From the NCBI GenBank assembly GCA_963931925.1, contig OZ007569.1, positions 61,993,050 through 62,057,049 of the forward strand: a DNA stretch of 64,000 bases. The letters run 5' to 3'. Shown here piece by piece: positions 50,956 to 64,000 of the stretch. Position 1 is the first letter of the stretch; each line of letters begins with the position of its first letter. Both the position numbers and the translations under genes were made by a program. The DNA comes from Onchidella celtica. Taxonomy: Eukaryota > Mollusca > Gastropoda > Systellommatophora > Onchidiidae. A model generated the notes under the pieces. It had not been told where the DNA came from, did no database searches, and worked only from the letters and a program-made list of their open reading frames with translations.

Positions 50956-51418
50956 AGTATAAAGGTGCGGTACCTTCTTACATCATTGCATTTGTTGTTT
51001 TACTATCCAAAGACCTGTTGCTGTTATGCTGCAGGTCCATAAGGTCTGCACCATGATGTCCAAGTTTGCCGAATTAGCTGGGTTACTAGTGGGTAGTAAG
51101 TCGTGATCCCTTCAGCAAAATTTTAATTTACTTGTTTGTGCCCCTTTGAGTAACTGTTATTCTGATCTATCCACCACCTAGCAGCATTCTGAGTTGTAAG
51201 CAGAGTGTTAGTGAAAGATATCTCTGGCTGTGAGTTCCGGCTGTCAGATGCTAACATCGAATAACAGGTCACATTATTCAGGTTCGCATTTACTATTTAT
51301 TACTGAAAATAAATGAAACTGAAATTAATACAAACTAGGATTTCAGGAATCCAGCTTTACTGATCTCGGTCGTCAAAGAGATACTTAAGGGAACCAGGAG
51401 GATTCAGACTGATGCATG

Positions 51419-51735
51419 TGGGACATCGTGGTCCAGAGGCAAAGTGTTCGCCTCTCATGCCGAAGGTACCAGGTTCGAATCTCGGTCGGTGCAGGCATGT
51501 TGGAATTTTGGGATTTTTCTCATATTTTCCAGTCCCTGACCCTATGGTAGATAAGATCGAGCACCTAGTCTTCTGGCATAAGGACGAAAAATTCGGAGGG
51601 ACTTTGTGCACATTGCTCACATTAAAGATACCTTAGCAGCCGGAAACTGTGAAGAGCGGGGCGCACAAGGCCGCTGCCACGGCAAAATTCTAAAAAAAAA
51701 ACAAACAAACAACGAATCCCTACCACAACTAGAAA
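51419..51735 (+). mobile_element. tRNA-derived SINE, copy 2
   Basis: The tRNA-like head has an A box (TGGTCCAGAGGC) and a near-consensus B box GGTTCGAATCT (about 51473-51483). The body matches copy 1, and the A-rich tail (CTAAAAAAAAAACAAACAAA) is preserved. Short frames in it on both strands are not genes. Confidence 0.85.
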
Positions 51736-52432
51736 AATAAAATAAGAAAAAGTGAGGTGTACATGCCAGGCGCAGCGAACCTCTTAAAATAAGACCTAAA
51801 CACTCAGTCTGCTGCATGGTTTACCGGCAAAACTTTTCCAATCAGGCTCATGGTGGGGCTTTTGTAATCTATCTCCTACCATTATATATCCCCAGCCAGC
51901 AACCATACGGAAACCTGACGCATGGGATTGACATCAAGTTTGCACATAAGAGTGACATTGTTTGTAACTAGATCTGTAGCCTAGATTACGACATCGCGTC
52001 GACTTTGGTGTGATGTAGGGACTCACCCCTACGATAATCCTATCAACCCCTCTGATATCCTATACAAGACGACATCGAATTAATGTAAGGATGCTGGCTG
52101 GTTCATTACCTCATACTGTAAGACACTCAAAGGTGCAAAAGACCACTCTCTCACAGCTTCCCCCAAATCCCTCTATTACATTATAGCAAATACAGCGTAG
52201 GGTAACGCATTGGCCAACTGAACGAGTTGTGCGAGTTCTTTACCTACAAATTTTAATATGAGTCACCGCAGGTAGGAGTCCTTGTCAATCTCTTGTAACG
52301 CACTCTACAGTGCAATCATTAGTTGTAGTCATCACCGTCTAGAGTGATAGAGAGGCACAGAGAAGCAGAAGAACAGAGAAAAGAGAGAACGGGAGTGACA
52401 GAAGGAAAGGCGCTGTAGAGACTAAAAGAGGG

Positions 52433-52443
52433 GGAGAGAGCGA

Positions 52444-52485
<42 letters not shown>

Positions 52486-52486
52486 A
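52433..52486. repeat. GA microsatellite
   Basis: An AG dinucleotide run that produces Ser/Leu-rich false frames on the minus strand. Confidence 0.95.
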
Positions 52487-53874
52487 CTGTGCATTGTTTT
52501 TTGCGTGTGAAATGAGAGAAAGTCTGGGTGGACGGTACAATAGAACGAAGTGGGATAAACATCGGCCCGAACCCAAAACGGCTGGCCCATGCCTTTGCTG
52601 TCGTTATTTTTCTTCACCATCTTCTCTTCTGTCTTTCTTTGACAGGGATTTGTGTAAAACTTTATTAGTCTGTGGATAAGACTCAGTGTCTGCTCTGCTG
52701 AGTTACAAATTGCACACCAGGGCGCTCATCTACGGTCTTGTTTGTTATTCGTGTATATATATGCAGCTCCAGTGTATGGAAATTTTAAGAATTCAGACTC
52801 TTTCTTCACTAGTGGCTAGGGATAACCCCTTCTCCCCGTATTCCTCGCCCCACCCCCTTTTTTAAAAAGACTTTTTTATATCTCGTAAAGTCCCAGGAAT
52901 TGTCTACAATGCACCGAAATAGTTCACAGTTCATCCAGATGAGATAACCATGCCAAAGTCGCAGAAAATTATGGGCTCAAGAGCTTTCGCATTCAGTTCT
53001 CATTGGTGAGAAATAAAGGAAAGATGGGATGAGGGACAGGTGAGGAAATGAGCGTGTGTGTATGTGTGTGTGTGTGTGTGTGGGGGGGGGGGGAGCATAA
53101 AGGTAGTTTCCTTACTTTCCTTTTAAAACTGCAAAATGCTCAAAAGTTTCTACATTAATTTGCCTACTGGTACTGGCTATTTTGCACACACTTGAATCTA
53201 CCTAATAGAAATTTGTAAATAAAATTGTTCACACTTGCATCTTCCTGAAAATAGAAAATCCGAAGTAAAAACTACGTTAGACCGATAATGTATCAGCCCA
53301 ATCTGGCCAAATGCTTGAAATAATTAATCGCTCCGATAAACAATGGGCCAACTAGGCCCACCCCCATAGGTGAAAAACCATCGCCACTTCCAGATGACAG
53401 AAGGCAACAATCTGTCAGGTTCCCAGGTATTTCCTTCACACCAGCGTTTTGCCGTTGGAAAGAAGGAGATACTTATATCGTGTGTTTTAGGAAACGCTGA
53501 AACGTGAACTCTTCTCGCTGTATCGCACGAACAATTTTACCAGCCTTCATTAATTGGCTCTATTACTAGCTCTGTTAGCAAACCGATACTTTTCATAAAG
53601 ATGAAGCATAATTATTTTTTATCAAAATTGCATCAGTCATTTATTTATTTATGGGTAATAGTAATTAATAGCTCATCGTGGCTAAGTATTTTAAGTCAGT
53701 TAAAGTCGAACTGTTCCCGGAATTGATTCTGAAAAGTTAAAAGAAAAGTAGGCCTAATAATTTTTAAATATTAATTCAAGATTTTGCTGGGGACATTTAA
53801 CAGCAGGCCTGCCTTTTTGTGGACGCCACAGCGGTTTCTGAGCAGAGGACAGAGCATAATTTTGCAGTTCATAC

Positions 53875-53994
53875 CTCAGTTCCTGTTTTTTTTCTTTTCG
53901 GTTTGGAGTGGTCCTCATTGAGAAAATCCGCATGTCTTGTTGCAACCTCGACCGAGTTTTTGGCCTGTTGTAATGCCATTTCAAAGGACGCCAT
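53875..53994 (-). CDS. Candidate first coding exon of an unknown gene
   Basis: Forty codons from an ATG at 53994, MASFEMALQQAKNSVEVATR onward, with a basic KPKRKK nuclear-signal-like run, end at GAG|GTATGA. The upstream sequence is relatively GC-rich, as at a promoter. No following exon was identified. The phase (0) does not fit the first visible DHTKD1 exon (phase 1), so it is probably not its missing start. It could be chance. Confidence 0.3.
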
Positions 53995-54409
53995 CAAACC
54001 CAGAGCGCGAGACTGACTTGTGTGTTGGACTCCGCTCTTCGTTGGGGTGGGGACAGTTATTTCTGCGGCGTGCTCTCAGAGAATGGGTAATTGAGTGATA
54101 ACCTAATGTTTTCATGACACCCCCACGTGCAGTATGGCCAATCAATTGTAATTCTTGGTGGGATGATGACAGCAGTAATGCCATAATAAAATAGTTGATG
54201 ACAATAACTGCGGAGAAAAAAATATGTGGAAAATGGGGAATGAAAAGGGCAATGGAATAAATGCCAGAAAAAAGAACGAGGGGGGGGGGGGGAGGGGAGG
54301 GGAGGGGGACACAATAGAAGATATTCTAATGATTATTCTTATTATTGAGGCCACTATTATCACTAATTAAAAATATAGTAAAAATAGGCATTGTATTATT
54401 TTTATTATT

Positions 54410-54588
54410 GCTATTGCTGTATTTAGTATTATTATACCCGTTACTATTATTGCTATTGCTGTATTTAGTATTATTATACCCATTACTATTATTGCTATTG
54501 CTGTATTTAGTATTATTATACCCGTTACTATCATTGCTATTGCTGTATTTAGTATTATTATACCCGTTACTATTATTGCTATTATTCC
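54410..54588. repeat. 42-bp tandem repeat, four copies plus a part
   Basis: Unit GCTATTGCTGTATTTAGTAT... recurs at 54410, 54452, 54494 and 54536 with very few changes. Because 42 is a multiple of three, all frames stay open and give 14-residue repeats; these are not genes. Confidence 0.95.
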
Positions 54589-54599
54589 TAACGCTAACC

Positions 54600-57229
54600 C
54601 TTTCCACTTTGTAATAACAACAGACACTTTTTTTGTACCAGTCTGTTTTATCATTGGCGATATTGAAAATGTCCTTAAGGTAGCTATTGCTCCCCCCCCC
54701 CCTCCCGCCCCCGCTCCCCCCCCCCCCACCCCGTGGCTCACAAACTTGACTGAGCCTAAGGTTACTTCTCCCATGATTTATCAGTATCTGGTTATAGCAG
54801 TCATGTGCATTGTCATGGCACAGTGGCCTTCCATCAAGTACTTCCCCTCGGACAGGGGAAGAGGGTGGGGCTACCCCCAGCCTGCAAAAAAGCCTTGATC
54901 TTCAATGGGTGGGGGGGGGGGTGTCTGGGGGGAAAATGAATCAAAACGTTTGGTTTGATTTCCTATTTTTTCCTTCAGCAAATTAAGTTGTTTTAGATAT
55001 CAAATATAAAAGATATGTTTATAATGAAACAACCAATGGTCCAGTCAAAATGCCCCTCAGTGTTTTCAAACATCAAGGCCTTGTCATGGACAATCAGTAT
55101 TCTAATGGCCCTAGGCTCTTACGGGGGGCGGGGAAGGAGAGGGGGAGGGGGTAGTGTTATGAGATTTTGGGCCTATTAGCTTCAGCTTTCCCAAATGCCC
55201 TGAGCATAAAAAACTGGTGAATAACACATGAAAAACACGAATTAAAAAAACTTAAGAATTAATGATGTAATTCAGTTTTGGACATCAAAGGCTGTCAGCT
55301 TATTTGCAATCGGCTTGTTTGGTGTAATCCAGGTAAGAAGTGAATGCCATCAGTAGTCAGTGAAGAAAAATAATTAAGAGACGAAATGTTACAAGAACGC
55401 AGAAGGATTTTTTTTGGGGTCATTTGAATACAACTTACTATGGATGCGACGACGCCCACGCAGAAGCATAACTCGCATATTTGAGGACCCTTGCTGCTAA
55501 TTCATGAAATGAAATGGGAAGGAGAACATTCAGGGGCGTGACTCTGATGCAGATGGTGGGCCACAGATCTTCAAGGCAGGCGCATTTTTGTGGGGTAAAT
55601 TGTTGTATGCGACATTTGGCGGATTTTGAGGTTTTGTCATGAAAATGGTTCTCTCAGTCCTAATTTCGTATAAGAGTCATTCTATTCGGTTTAAAACTTT
55701 TCGAGGTACGTGTTTGTGATGTAATGTTGTCCTCTGCTTTTATACAACTCTTCAGAGTCTCGACCCTCATTTTCTCGAGAAGACAATAATGTACATAACA
55801 ACGATATGGAATATACCCGACGATATTTTACTTCCTCAGCCTATTATGTCACTGATTTTTGGGAACAGAGGAAAATATTAAATGATTCAGTCATTCCTGC
55901 ACTGGTGCCTTCTTCGAACGATTATTCTGCAGATTTGTTTCGCTGCTTTTGGAGGATCCTATAGTTTTGAGCCAGATGGATAAGATCCTTGATTTGCAAC
56001 ACGACGATTTGAAAATTGCCAGACTGCCAAGTTAGCTATTCCAGATTGTTATTTTTTATTTAGTGTCACGTCTCATGAAATGCTACAGTGAGACAAATAA
56101 GGCATGGGCTGGGCCCTACCTCACTGAAGGGCAAGGAACAGTTAGTCTACATCAACGTACTGGTGTTCTGTGTTTTAAATTATAATTAAGTAACAGTTTT
56201 GTGAACATTTTGTCGAGCTGCAGAGAAAAGTCTGAAGTCTGTATGGAATGTGTGCTGAATCAGAGCTTAAAGGCGACAGAATTTTGTTGTGCACCAGTTG
56301 CTGGTTAATAAAAAAAAGAAAAAAGCCTAGTCATTACATTGCAAGACAGTATGGAAGAATTATCACACATCCCAGTTTGTTTGTTTTGTTTCGTTTTTAA
56401 CTGGACGACTGTCCCCCCAACCCCCCCCCCCCCCGCCTTCCTCCTCCCCTATTTTTCGCGTTTTTGCCGCTGAATATTTATTTATTGGTCTTTACTGTAT
56501 TTCTTCAATCACTTTTTCTCACGCTCTACCTCTTCTCCATGGTGTATGCGTGTTCATGCATGCATGCGTTCCCCTCTTTCGTTTCACACCAGCGAAATGA
56601 ATCAAAAGACAGCGCTTCGTTTTGTGCGGAGTACATATCTCCGCCCCTGAGAAAGACAGCAGCCTAGCGCATCCTCTTATGTTGGTCTGAATGGGAAGGG
56701 AATGCATCGCGTAGGCTACTCAATACTGTAACTTACTGTATGCCGTAAAACTTAATTGGCGTGTCTCCCCCCCCTCACTTGTCCCCCCCCCCACCCCCCA
56801 TGCCACGTCCCAACGGTTGACGAAAAGACCGACGGGCGTACTCGAATCTCCGAATGTGTCCGAATCCGTATCTCGGTCCTTTTCTCGACTCCATTCACAT
56901 GGATGTCTCGGTTGTACGCCTTGTTCTCATCGCTATGCATGAGTGAAAATGGCAGTAAACTTTGCTCTGCTTAGCTATATTATTATTTTCAGTGAAAGTA
57001 ATTTTATATCCTAAGGCAAAGTAAAACTTCAAACTCCCACAGCAATTAAGCAGGTTGTTGTCTGTTGTAATGGGCTTACTCTTAAGAACAGACACGAAGT
57101 CTGCCGACAACCTCTGTCCTGTGCCTAATATACTGATCAGCTTAAATCTGACATTCTTGGGCTTGAAACAAACATGCTATTTTTTTTATATTTGAATGGA
57201 CATTATTATTATCAGTATTAATACTTAAC
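54600..57229. other. Unassigned stretch
   Basis: It contains several poly-C/poly-G tracts and low-complexity blocks. No exon with splice and protein support is seen. Confidence 0.5.
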
Positions 57230-57357
57230 TTTAAACCAACAATAGATGTAAGGCTGAATCCAGGACTTCCGTTAATTATGTCAGCAACTTTATTTGTAAA
57301 TCCAGGATGACTTGCTGGACAATTTGAAGTGTGCATTATGTATATCTCAGCGTTGTC
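57230..57357 (-). CDS. Candidate internal exon, unknown protein
   Basis: Between TTGTGTGTTTAG and a GTTAAG donor, 42 codons plus two bases are open: DNAEIYIMHTSNCPASHPGF, then TNKVADIINGSPGFSLTSIV. The composition looks protein-like, with balanced polar and hydrophobic residues unlike the AT-rich flanks. I cannot identify the family or its neighbouring exons. Confidence 0.3.
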
Positions 57358-59310
57358 CTAAACACACAACAACGTTCATGTCATTGAAAGGAAGAAGTAA
57401 TCCTAGAGAAAAAAAATTCTGAGCTCTTTTAGTCATTGTTTTTCTTACCCTTGATCCTCCTGGGCTGGCTGGGCATGTTATGTTTATGTGACTGTCTTTA
57501 GACTGTTTGCGTCCACAGGAAGGGGGAAAACTAGATATAATATTTAGTCATTTAGTCTACCGTATACCCTCACCACACCACACCCCCCCCCCCCCATTAT
57601 TGTACGAAACGTTTTTTTCTATAATAATCATGACTTCCTCCTCCAGAATGAATTATAATATTTTGAGAGAAAACACGATACAGTTCGCAGTCTGATGAAT
57701 AGAGTGCTCTTGCTATAAAGATGAAAACAGGCGCGAGGAGGGAGGTCAGGGGTCAGGTGGGCCAGTTGGCATGGGTCTACGCTTCTGGGTGTAGGTGGAG
57801 AAAAAGAGAGGGGATCTTTGGTAAGAATATTGATACTGTAAAGAGAGACATGGGGGACATTTTTACCGCAAAATTGTAATATCTTAATGAAGATCTCTAA
57901 CAGATTCATACACATACAATATAGATAAATAACTGTGTTCAGCACTGATTATAAAATACTTAAAGAGCAATTTGAAATGGAGGCCTGCATTTCCCATCTG
58001 GCCTTGGGTCTATTATCTTGACTCTCTTTGCAGTATGGGCCTGCATATTTTAACTACTATACTTGGGTTCCGCAACAATAATATCACTTTCGGTGTTCCA
58101 TCGACGATTACTAGTATTGATCATTCATGTGTAGCAGAAGCGATCCCACCCGGTCATGCCAGGTCAACCGTGACTGAGAGAGTAATTTGGACACCGCAAA
58201 CATTTCGGTGCCTCAATGGGCTGGTGCGGTGTGGAGCGTAGAACTAGAAGATTGTAACCCCAATCAGAGTGAAGCTCAGATAAACTGACAGAGGTGCGGC
58301 CAAATAGTTGTGGTTTCAACCCCTCCTCCCAACTCCCTCACCCCCCCCCTAAAAAAACAAGGTTAAAAATTACAACCATAATTATTAAGTTAAAAAATTA
58401 GTCAACCCTGAACGGTACATTACCGGTACCGGTAGCTTTCCGTTAAAAAAAAATCTTGACTTTTAAACTTTTTTTTTCCTCTTACTTTCATTCTTGTCAA
58501 TCCTGATTTGTTAATCCTGAAATTATGAAAAGTGATTATGAAAAGAAGTGAACGACCTTTAAATAGCGTGTTTCAACAAACTGTAATACCATTACTGTTT
58601 TGCACTTTAGCTGAATTGTTGACCTTGATCGGCTACTTACGGCCCAGTCTCCTACAGATTTATCGACTGATCAGTCCATCTAGCGGACCACCAACAAATC
58701 TACCACCAGGATATTATTTTCAATGCCCGTGATGCTGTCATTGTCCCAAGTCGTGCCACATACGCCTGAACGCTTGTACAGACTTGTTTAGACATTTCAT
58801 TCTTTGATTCAGAACACTTGTGTTGTTTTTTAGCATCCCATAGTGAATCCGACCACTTCAAAGCTATGATGGCATGGGATTATCGCAACGACAAGGACAT
58901 TGCAAACAGGCCAATCCAGACAGGAATCAGTGTGCGGTTGGCGACATACGGTACCTCATGAATTATAAGCTTTCGGATACATTGTCGCTTGTCCTATGGG
59001 CGGAGGCATATTAATTATCTTGCTACGAAAGACATCCTCTTGAAATTCATAGAACATTTCTATACTGCAGTGTTCTACCAGAATTGAGATCTGGGCTAGA
59101 GTATTATAAAATAATTTATGATGGTGACCAGTTCTCTCTGATAAACATAGAGGCTAGTTTGTTCTAGGAGTAACAGTTTATCCTAGTATTAGAGGCGAAT
59201 CGCGAAACTAACAGACAAGCAGCTGCCTTCGTTGCTTCGAGCCACGACAATAATTATCCTGAGAAACTGGCTATGCCGATATCAATGCTCGTTCGTCTCT
59301 AAAGTGTAAA
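57358..59310. other. Unassigned stretch
   Basis: Short frames only; C-rich tract near 57585. Nothing recognised. Confidence 0.5.
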
Positions 59311-59361
59311 TAAAGAGATGGAAGTAGAGAATAAAGAGGGAGAGAGAAAAGAACAGAATAA

Positions 59362-59365
<4 letters not shown>

Positions 59366-59456
<91 letters not shown>
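59366..59456. repeat. GA microsatellite
   Basis: A near-pure AG run giving Arg/Glu false coding. Confidence 0.97.
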
Positions 59457-59459
<3 letters not shown>

Positions 59460-60545
59460 ATAAGAGTGATCTGAGACTATTTTATGATGTGACACAATTT
59501 CTTTTGAGACAGAATTTATGGCATGCCTATGTGATTTTAATTCACCCACGCCGACTGAAGTGAGATCATGCATTTGAAGAAAACATAAAAGCATAAAAGC
59601 ATTAACATGTTAATTTTTGCGATCTGTTACACGGAGGTTAAGCTTGTAATACACTTGCTACTTTTTTTTGCAGCATGTATAAAATTTGCATTTTACGTGT
59701 ATGTAAATTATGTTTTCATATTGTTAACGTGCTGGTTTGACAGGGTGCCCGTACACTGGTGGCAATGGTCCATTTATCTCCCACGGAGTGCAACTTTGGT
59801 ATCAGATTTCCAACACTGGATACATTATGATAAATAAATCACATTATGGAATAATAGACAGCGATTTCAGTTAAATACTGGCAGGCACATCGTGAAATGC
59901 GGCAAAAGGTGGTTGGCGGGTGGGGTGGGGGTGGGGGGGGGGCAGTTGTATACTTCTAAACATGTAATCAAGATCAAAGGAAAAACCATAAGTGGATCGA
60001 AATATTTCCCCGGGTTATTTAAACGAAAAAAAAGGGGGAAAAATGCAGGAAAATGTGAATCTGGACGTTGCTGTGATAATGCAGAGCGGGTGAGGCCTAG
60101 TATATTACATGTACAAAAGGTTAAATTCAGACCAGCTCAATGAAGACGGCCCTACAAGGAGGGCATTGTGGATAAAGAAACGAAAGGATACAATTTAATA
60201 ATATACGTCATCGCAAAATTAATGTCTGTCCAAAAATCATGTCTTTCAGGTACATTCTAGAACACCCAAGTCGCTCAAATAACTCGCTGACAATGCTTTT
60301 TTTTTTTTTTTCACTTGAATCCAGAGTGTTTCATCATACATGAAAGACTAAAACGAATTGCAAAAGCAGGAACTTTGAGAGAAAAGCGCCAACCATTCAC
60401 TCATTTCGATGCTGTTATATTACTGTTAATGTATTTACCGTATACTATTAAGCAGCTTCTGTGCACTCTGAATGTTATTATAGACACTATAGAAATAAAG
60501 ATTCTCTTTGTTTGTGCATGTATTTGATAGTGAGCTTGTCAATGA

Positions 60546-60665
60546 AGGATGGGAAAGTGGCCTAGGGATGAAGCCCAGGTAGTAGGATTCTAATGCTGTG
60601 GGATCGAATCTCAACTTCAGTCGTGTAGATGGGGGCAGCTGGAACACCCGACGTGCCTTCCAGTC
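60546..60665 (+). mobile_element. tRNA-like SINE fragment, different family
   Basis: TGGCCTAGGGATGAAGCCCA resembles an A box, and GGGATCGAATCTCAA (about 60600) a B box. The following body (GGGGGCAGCTGGAACACCC) differs from the SINE at 51419. Confidence 0.5.
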
Positions 60666-61612
60666 CCCTTTAACTCATCATCTGTCTGAATTGCAGAATC
60701 AGAACCTGAAAAGACATTACAGATTATTTTTAGACACTGGCGTTCACATTACTGTGAATATCGAAGCATTATTCTAAGAAATTCGTGACTACTGTAGTGA
60801 TGTTAGCATAACGATAACAAAGCACCCATTAAGTTAGCCTTTCGATTTAGAGCAGTATACTGCCGAGGTTGTAAACTTGTGTTTTTATGCAGTCCCAAGT
60901 ATTCCTGCAATTATTCCAGGCAAACAAAATTTGTGACTCTCTGATATCTGCTGGTCATCTAAAATTATCAGCATAAACTCTATAAAGTCACTTGCACATT
61001 AAACTTACTCGTGCAATTAAACGACGATACAAGGAAGGGGTTCAGCCGTAAAATTACCCGATAACTTTAATTTTGCCATTTTAATTATGATTCTCAATGT
61101 TGTCAGTATTAAAAGAAAGAAAAAAAGAAAAACTAGAGGATTCAAGAAAACATGTTTGACCTAATAGTGGCCATAAAACAATTCTTTTGCAGTGATAACG
61201 AATCGCTGCCCATACCATGAAATCGCACCCGTGGATTGGTACCCGCGGACGACACCTCCCTACTGTCCGAAAATTCTAATTTCTATGAACTTTTTAAAGG
61301 ACATTAATTTTTTGTTTTGGTTCAGAGGGCGAGGGGTGTAGTTCTAATGTATATAATAACTTAGTTAAATTGTATTCAAGATAAGGAACACATTTCATGG
61401 GAAACATATTTTTTCTTCGTCTCCTGTAAAGTTACGGTGTTCACACTTGTGCGGTTCCATGGTTCGACCACAGAAATATTGCCGGGGTATATCAACTGAA
61501 TAGGTGTAAGTAAATTCTTGGTCTTCTGACCACCTTCCAGTAAGAGAGAAGGGTGAAAAAAGGTAGGTTGAAACACTCAATGGCAAATGCAGAATGAATC
61601 CTGTATGTATTC

Positions 61613-61798
61613 TTAAGCTGGGTTCTCATGTGTACGGAAACGGAAACGGCAAAAAATCCCTTATATAGTAAAATGAAAGAGTGTTTCCATGTGTGCGGAA
61701 ACGGCGTGGGGAAATATTCTTTCTATTTCAATACTTGAAGGGTTTTAAGAGTTTGCGTTGCCGTTTCCGTTTCCGTATACATGAGAACCCAGCTTTAA
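61613..61798. mobile_element. Palindromic TTAA-flanked MITE 1
   Basis: The element at 61617-61794 has inverted ends of about 37 bp (GCTGGGTTCTCATGTGTACG... and its near-reverse complement). TTAA lies at both edges (61613-61616 and 61795-61798). It has repeated CGGAAACGG motifs and no coding capacity. Confidence 0.75.
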
Positions 61799-61988
61799 GC
61801 CGTGTTTCCACGTGTATGGAAATGGAAACGGCAACGGAGACGTCAAAAACCCTCCATAAAGTGGAATAGAAAGAATGTTTTCATGGCGTTTCCTACACAT
61901 GGAAATACTCTTTCTTGTTTACTACTTGGTGGATTTTTGACGTTTCCGTTGGCGTTTGAAGGTCCATACACATGAAAATAAGGCTTTA
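61795..61988. mobile_element. Palindromic MITE 2, abutting MITE 1
   Basis: The element at 61799-61984 is related to MITE 1. Its ends AAGCCGTGTTTCCACGTGTA and TACACATGAAAATAAGGCTT are imperfect inverted repeats. It shares the TTAA at 61795-61798 with MITE 1; the other edge reads TTTA. Confidence 0.6.
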
Positions 61989-63145
<1,157 letters not shown>

Positions 63146-63575
63146 GCAGCCATTTTAAGATGTGTTTTCATCTGTGCGGAAATGGGAATGGCAATGGAAA
63201 CGTCAAAAATCTACCAAGTAGTAGAAAGAAAGATTCCTTCCATATGGAGGAAACGGCGTTTCTATCTCTTTACGATTTCAGGGTTTTTTGACATTTTCCG
63301 TACACATGAAATATTCTTTCTCTTTACGGTCTGAGGGGTTTTTGACGTTTCCTTACACATGACAAATTCGTCCTCTTTATGATTTGAGGGTTTTTTGACG
63401 TTTTCGTATACATGAAACATTCTTTTACTTTACGATTTGAGGGGTTTCCGTACATATGAAACATTCTCTCTCTTTTATGATTTGAGGGTTTTTTGACCTT
63501 TCCGTACATATGAAACATTCTCTCTCTTTTATGATTTGAGGGTTTTTTGACGTTTCTGTACATATGAAAACCCAG
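63146..63575. mobile_element. MITE-related element with an internal tandem array
   Basis: The left end TGTGTTTTCATCTGTGCGGA and the right end TACATATGAAAACCCAGCTT mirror each other and resemble MITEs 1 and 2. From about 63255 to 63560 a 54-60-bp unit (TTATGATTTGAGGGTTTTTT then GACGTTTCCGTACATATGAA) repeats about six times, so one element arm has been tandemly amplified. Confidence 0.6.
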
Positions 63576-64000
63576 CTTCATACTTACCTGAAGTTGCACA
63601 CGTGCCACCCCCGTTTATCTGACTGCAAATTCACAGGACCTGCATATCAAGATGTACACCTCGCAAAAGCTGTAGTGAAAATACTCTTCATTATTCCTTT
63701 AGACAATTCTTGAAGCTAAAAATGAGATCATGCACCCAAATCTCGGCATTATAATCTGTAATTCAAGACTGTCAATAACACAAGTAAATTATTTTGCATC
63801 ATAAAACTTAATGTTAATGTCCAACATTCTGTCGTTATTTAAGAATAAATAGTAAAATTTTCATATGATTTAAATAAGTGCAAAAGCCACTCGCACCAAG
63901 AACGGTGGAATAATCTCAAAATAATCCTCAAAGCAGAAGCAGCAAGAGAACTGTGTGTAGGCTTTATAAGGATTCTCTATCACAATCGGCTTGGATTTAC
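63576..64000. other. Unassigned right end
   Basis: AT-rich; no gene or repeat recognised. Confidence 0.5.

Noticed and set aside
51471..51483. A genuine tRNA gene suggested by the B box GGTTCGAATCT
   Set aside because: It is followed by a SINE body and an A tail shared with 48275; the cloverleaf is degenerate.
54345..54774. Overlapping 80-135-residue frames with 14-residue periodicity
   Set aside because: The 42-bp tandem repeat is a multiple of three and keeps all frames open; no splice or family support.
63324..63608. Repetitive basic protein with HMYGKVKKPS-type repeats
   Set aside because: It is translated from the tandemly amplified MITE arm.

Overview
The window is eukaryotic, AT-rich, intron-rich and crowded with repeats. 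Consensus splice sites (GTAAGT donors, pyrimidine-tract/CAG acceptors), tRNA-derived SINEs, LINE tails, MITEs and long TCTA/TCTG microsatellites suggest a marine invertebrate. A mollusc or other lophotrochozoan is my best guess, but nothing in the sequence fixes the phylum.

Two host genes can be read exon by exon, both on the minus strand. The first (358-3547) is a complete five-exon gene for a 265-residue secreted protein with a signal-peptide exon; I do not recognise its family. The second (25212-46915) is nearly all of DHTKD1, the mitochondrial 2-oxoadipate dehydrogenase E1 subunit of lysine/tryptophan catabolism. Nineteen exons join in phase and code for about 809 residues. One internal exon is missing and probably lies in the 200-N assembly gap (26793-26992). 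The N-terminal exon with the transit peptide was not found.

The most notable element is an LTR retrotransposon at 5829-14236. It has 1.18-kb LTRs, a perfect 5-bp target duplication, two zinc knuckles, a protease, an integrase, and then a Ty3/Gypsy-type reverse transcriptase and RNase H. The integrase lies BEFORE the reverse transcriptase, which is the Copia-like order on a Gypsy-type polymerase, as known for Gmr1-like elements. Its tRNA-Pro-type primer-binding site is present three times in a 23-bp tandem repeat. One amber codon breaks gag. A diverged solo LTR of the same family, in antisense with its own perfect target duplication, lies at 20622-21614.

Other repeats are layered around the genes. 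They include an 18-copy 50-bp minisatellite (16880-17790) grown inside a dispersed repeat, a 213-bp MITE with an 8-bp target duplication (18034-18246), and a 625-bp TA-flanked MITE in a DHTKD1 intron. There are also five LINE 3'-end fragments, a hAT-like element with a SINE inside it (48052-49364), a second SINE copy (51419), and palindromic TTAA-flanked elements with a related tandem array (61.6-63.6 kb). From 49.4 kb to the right end I find no confident host gene, only two exon-like candidates on the minus strand.
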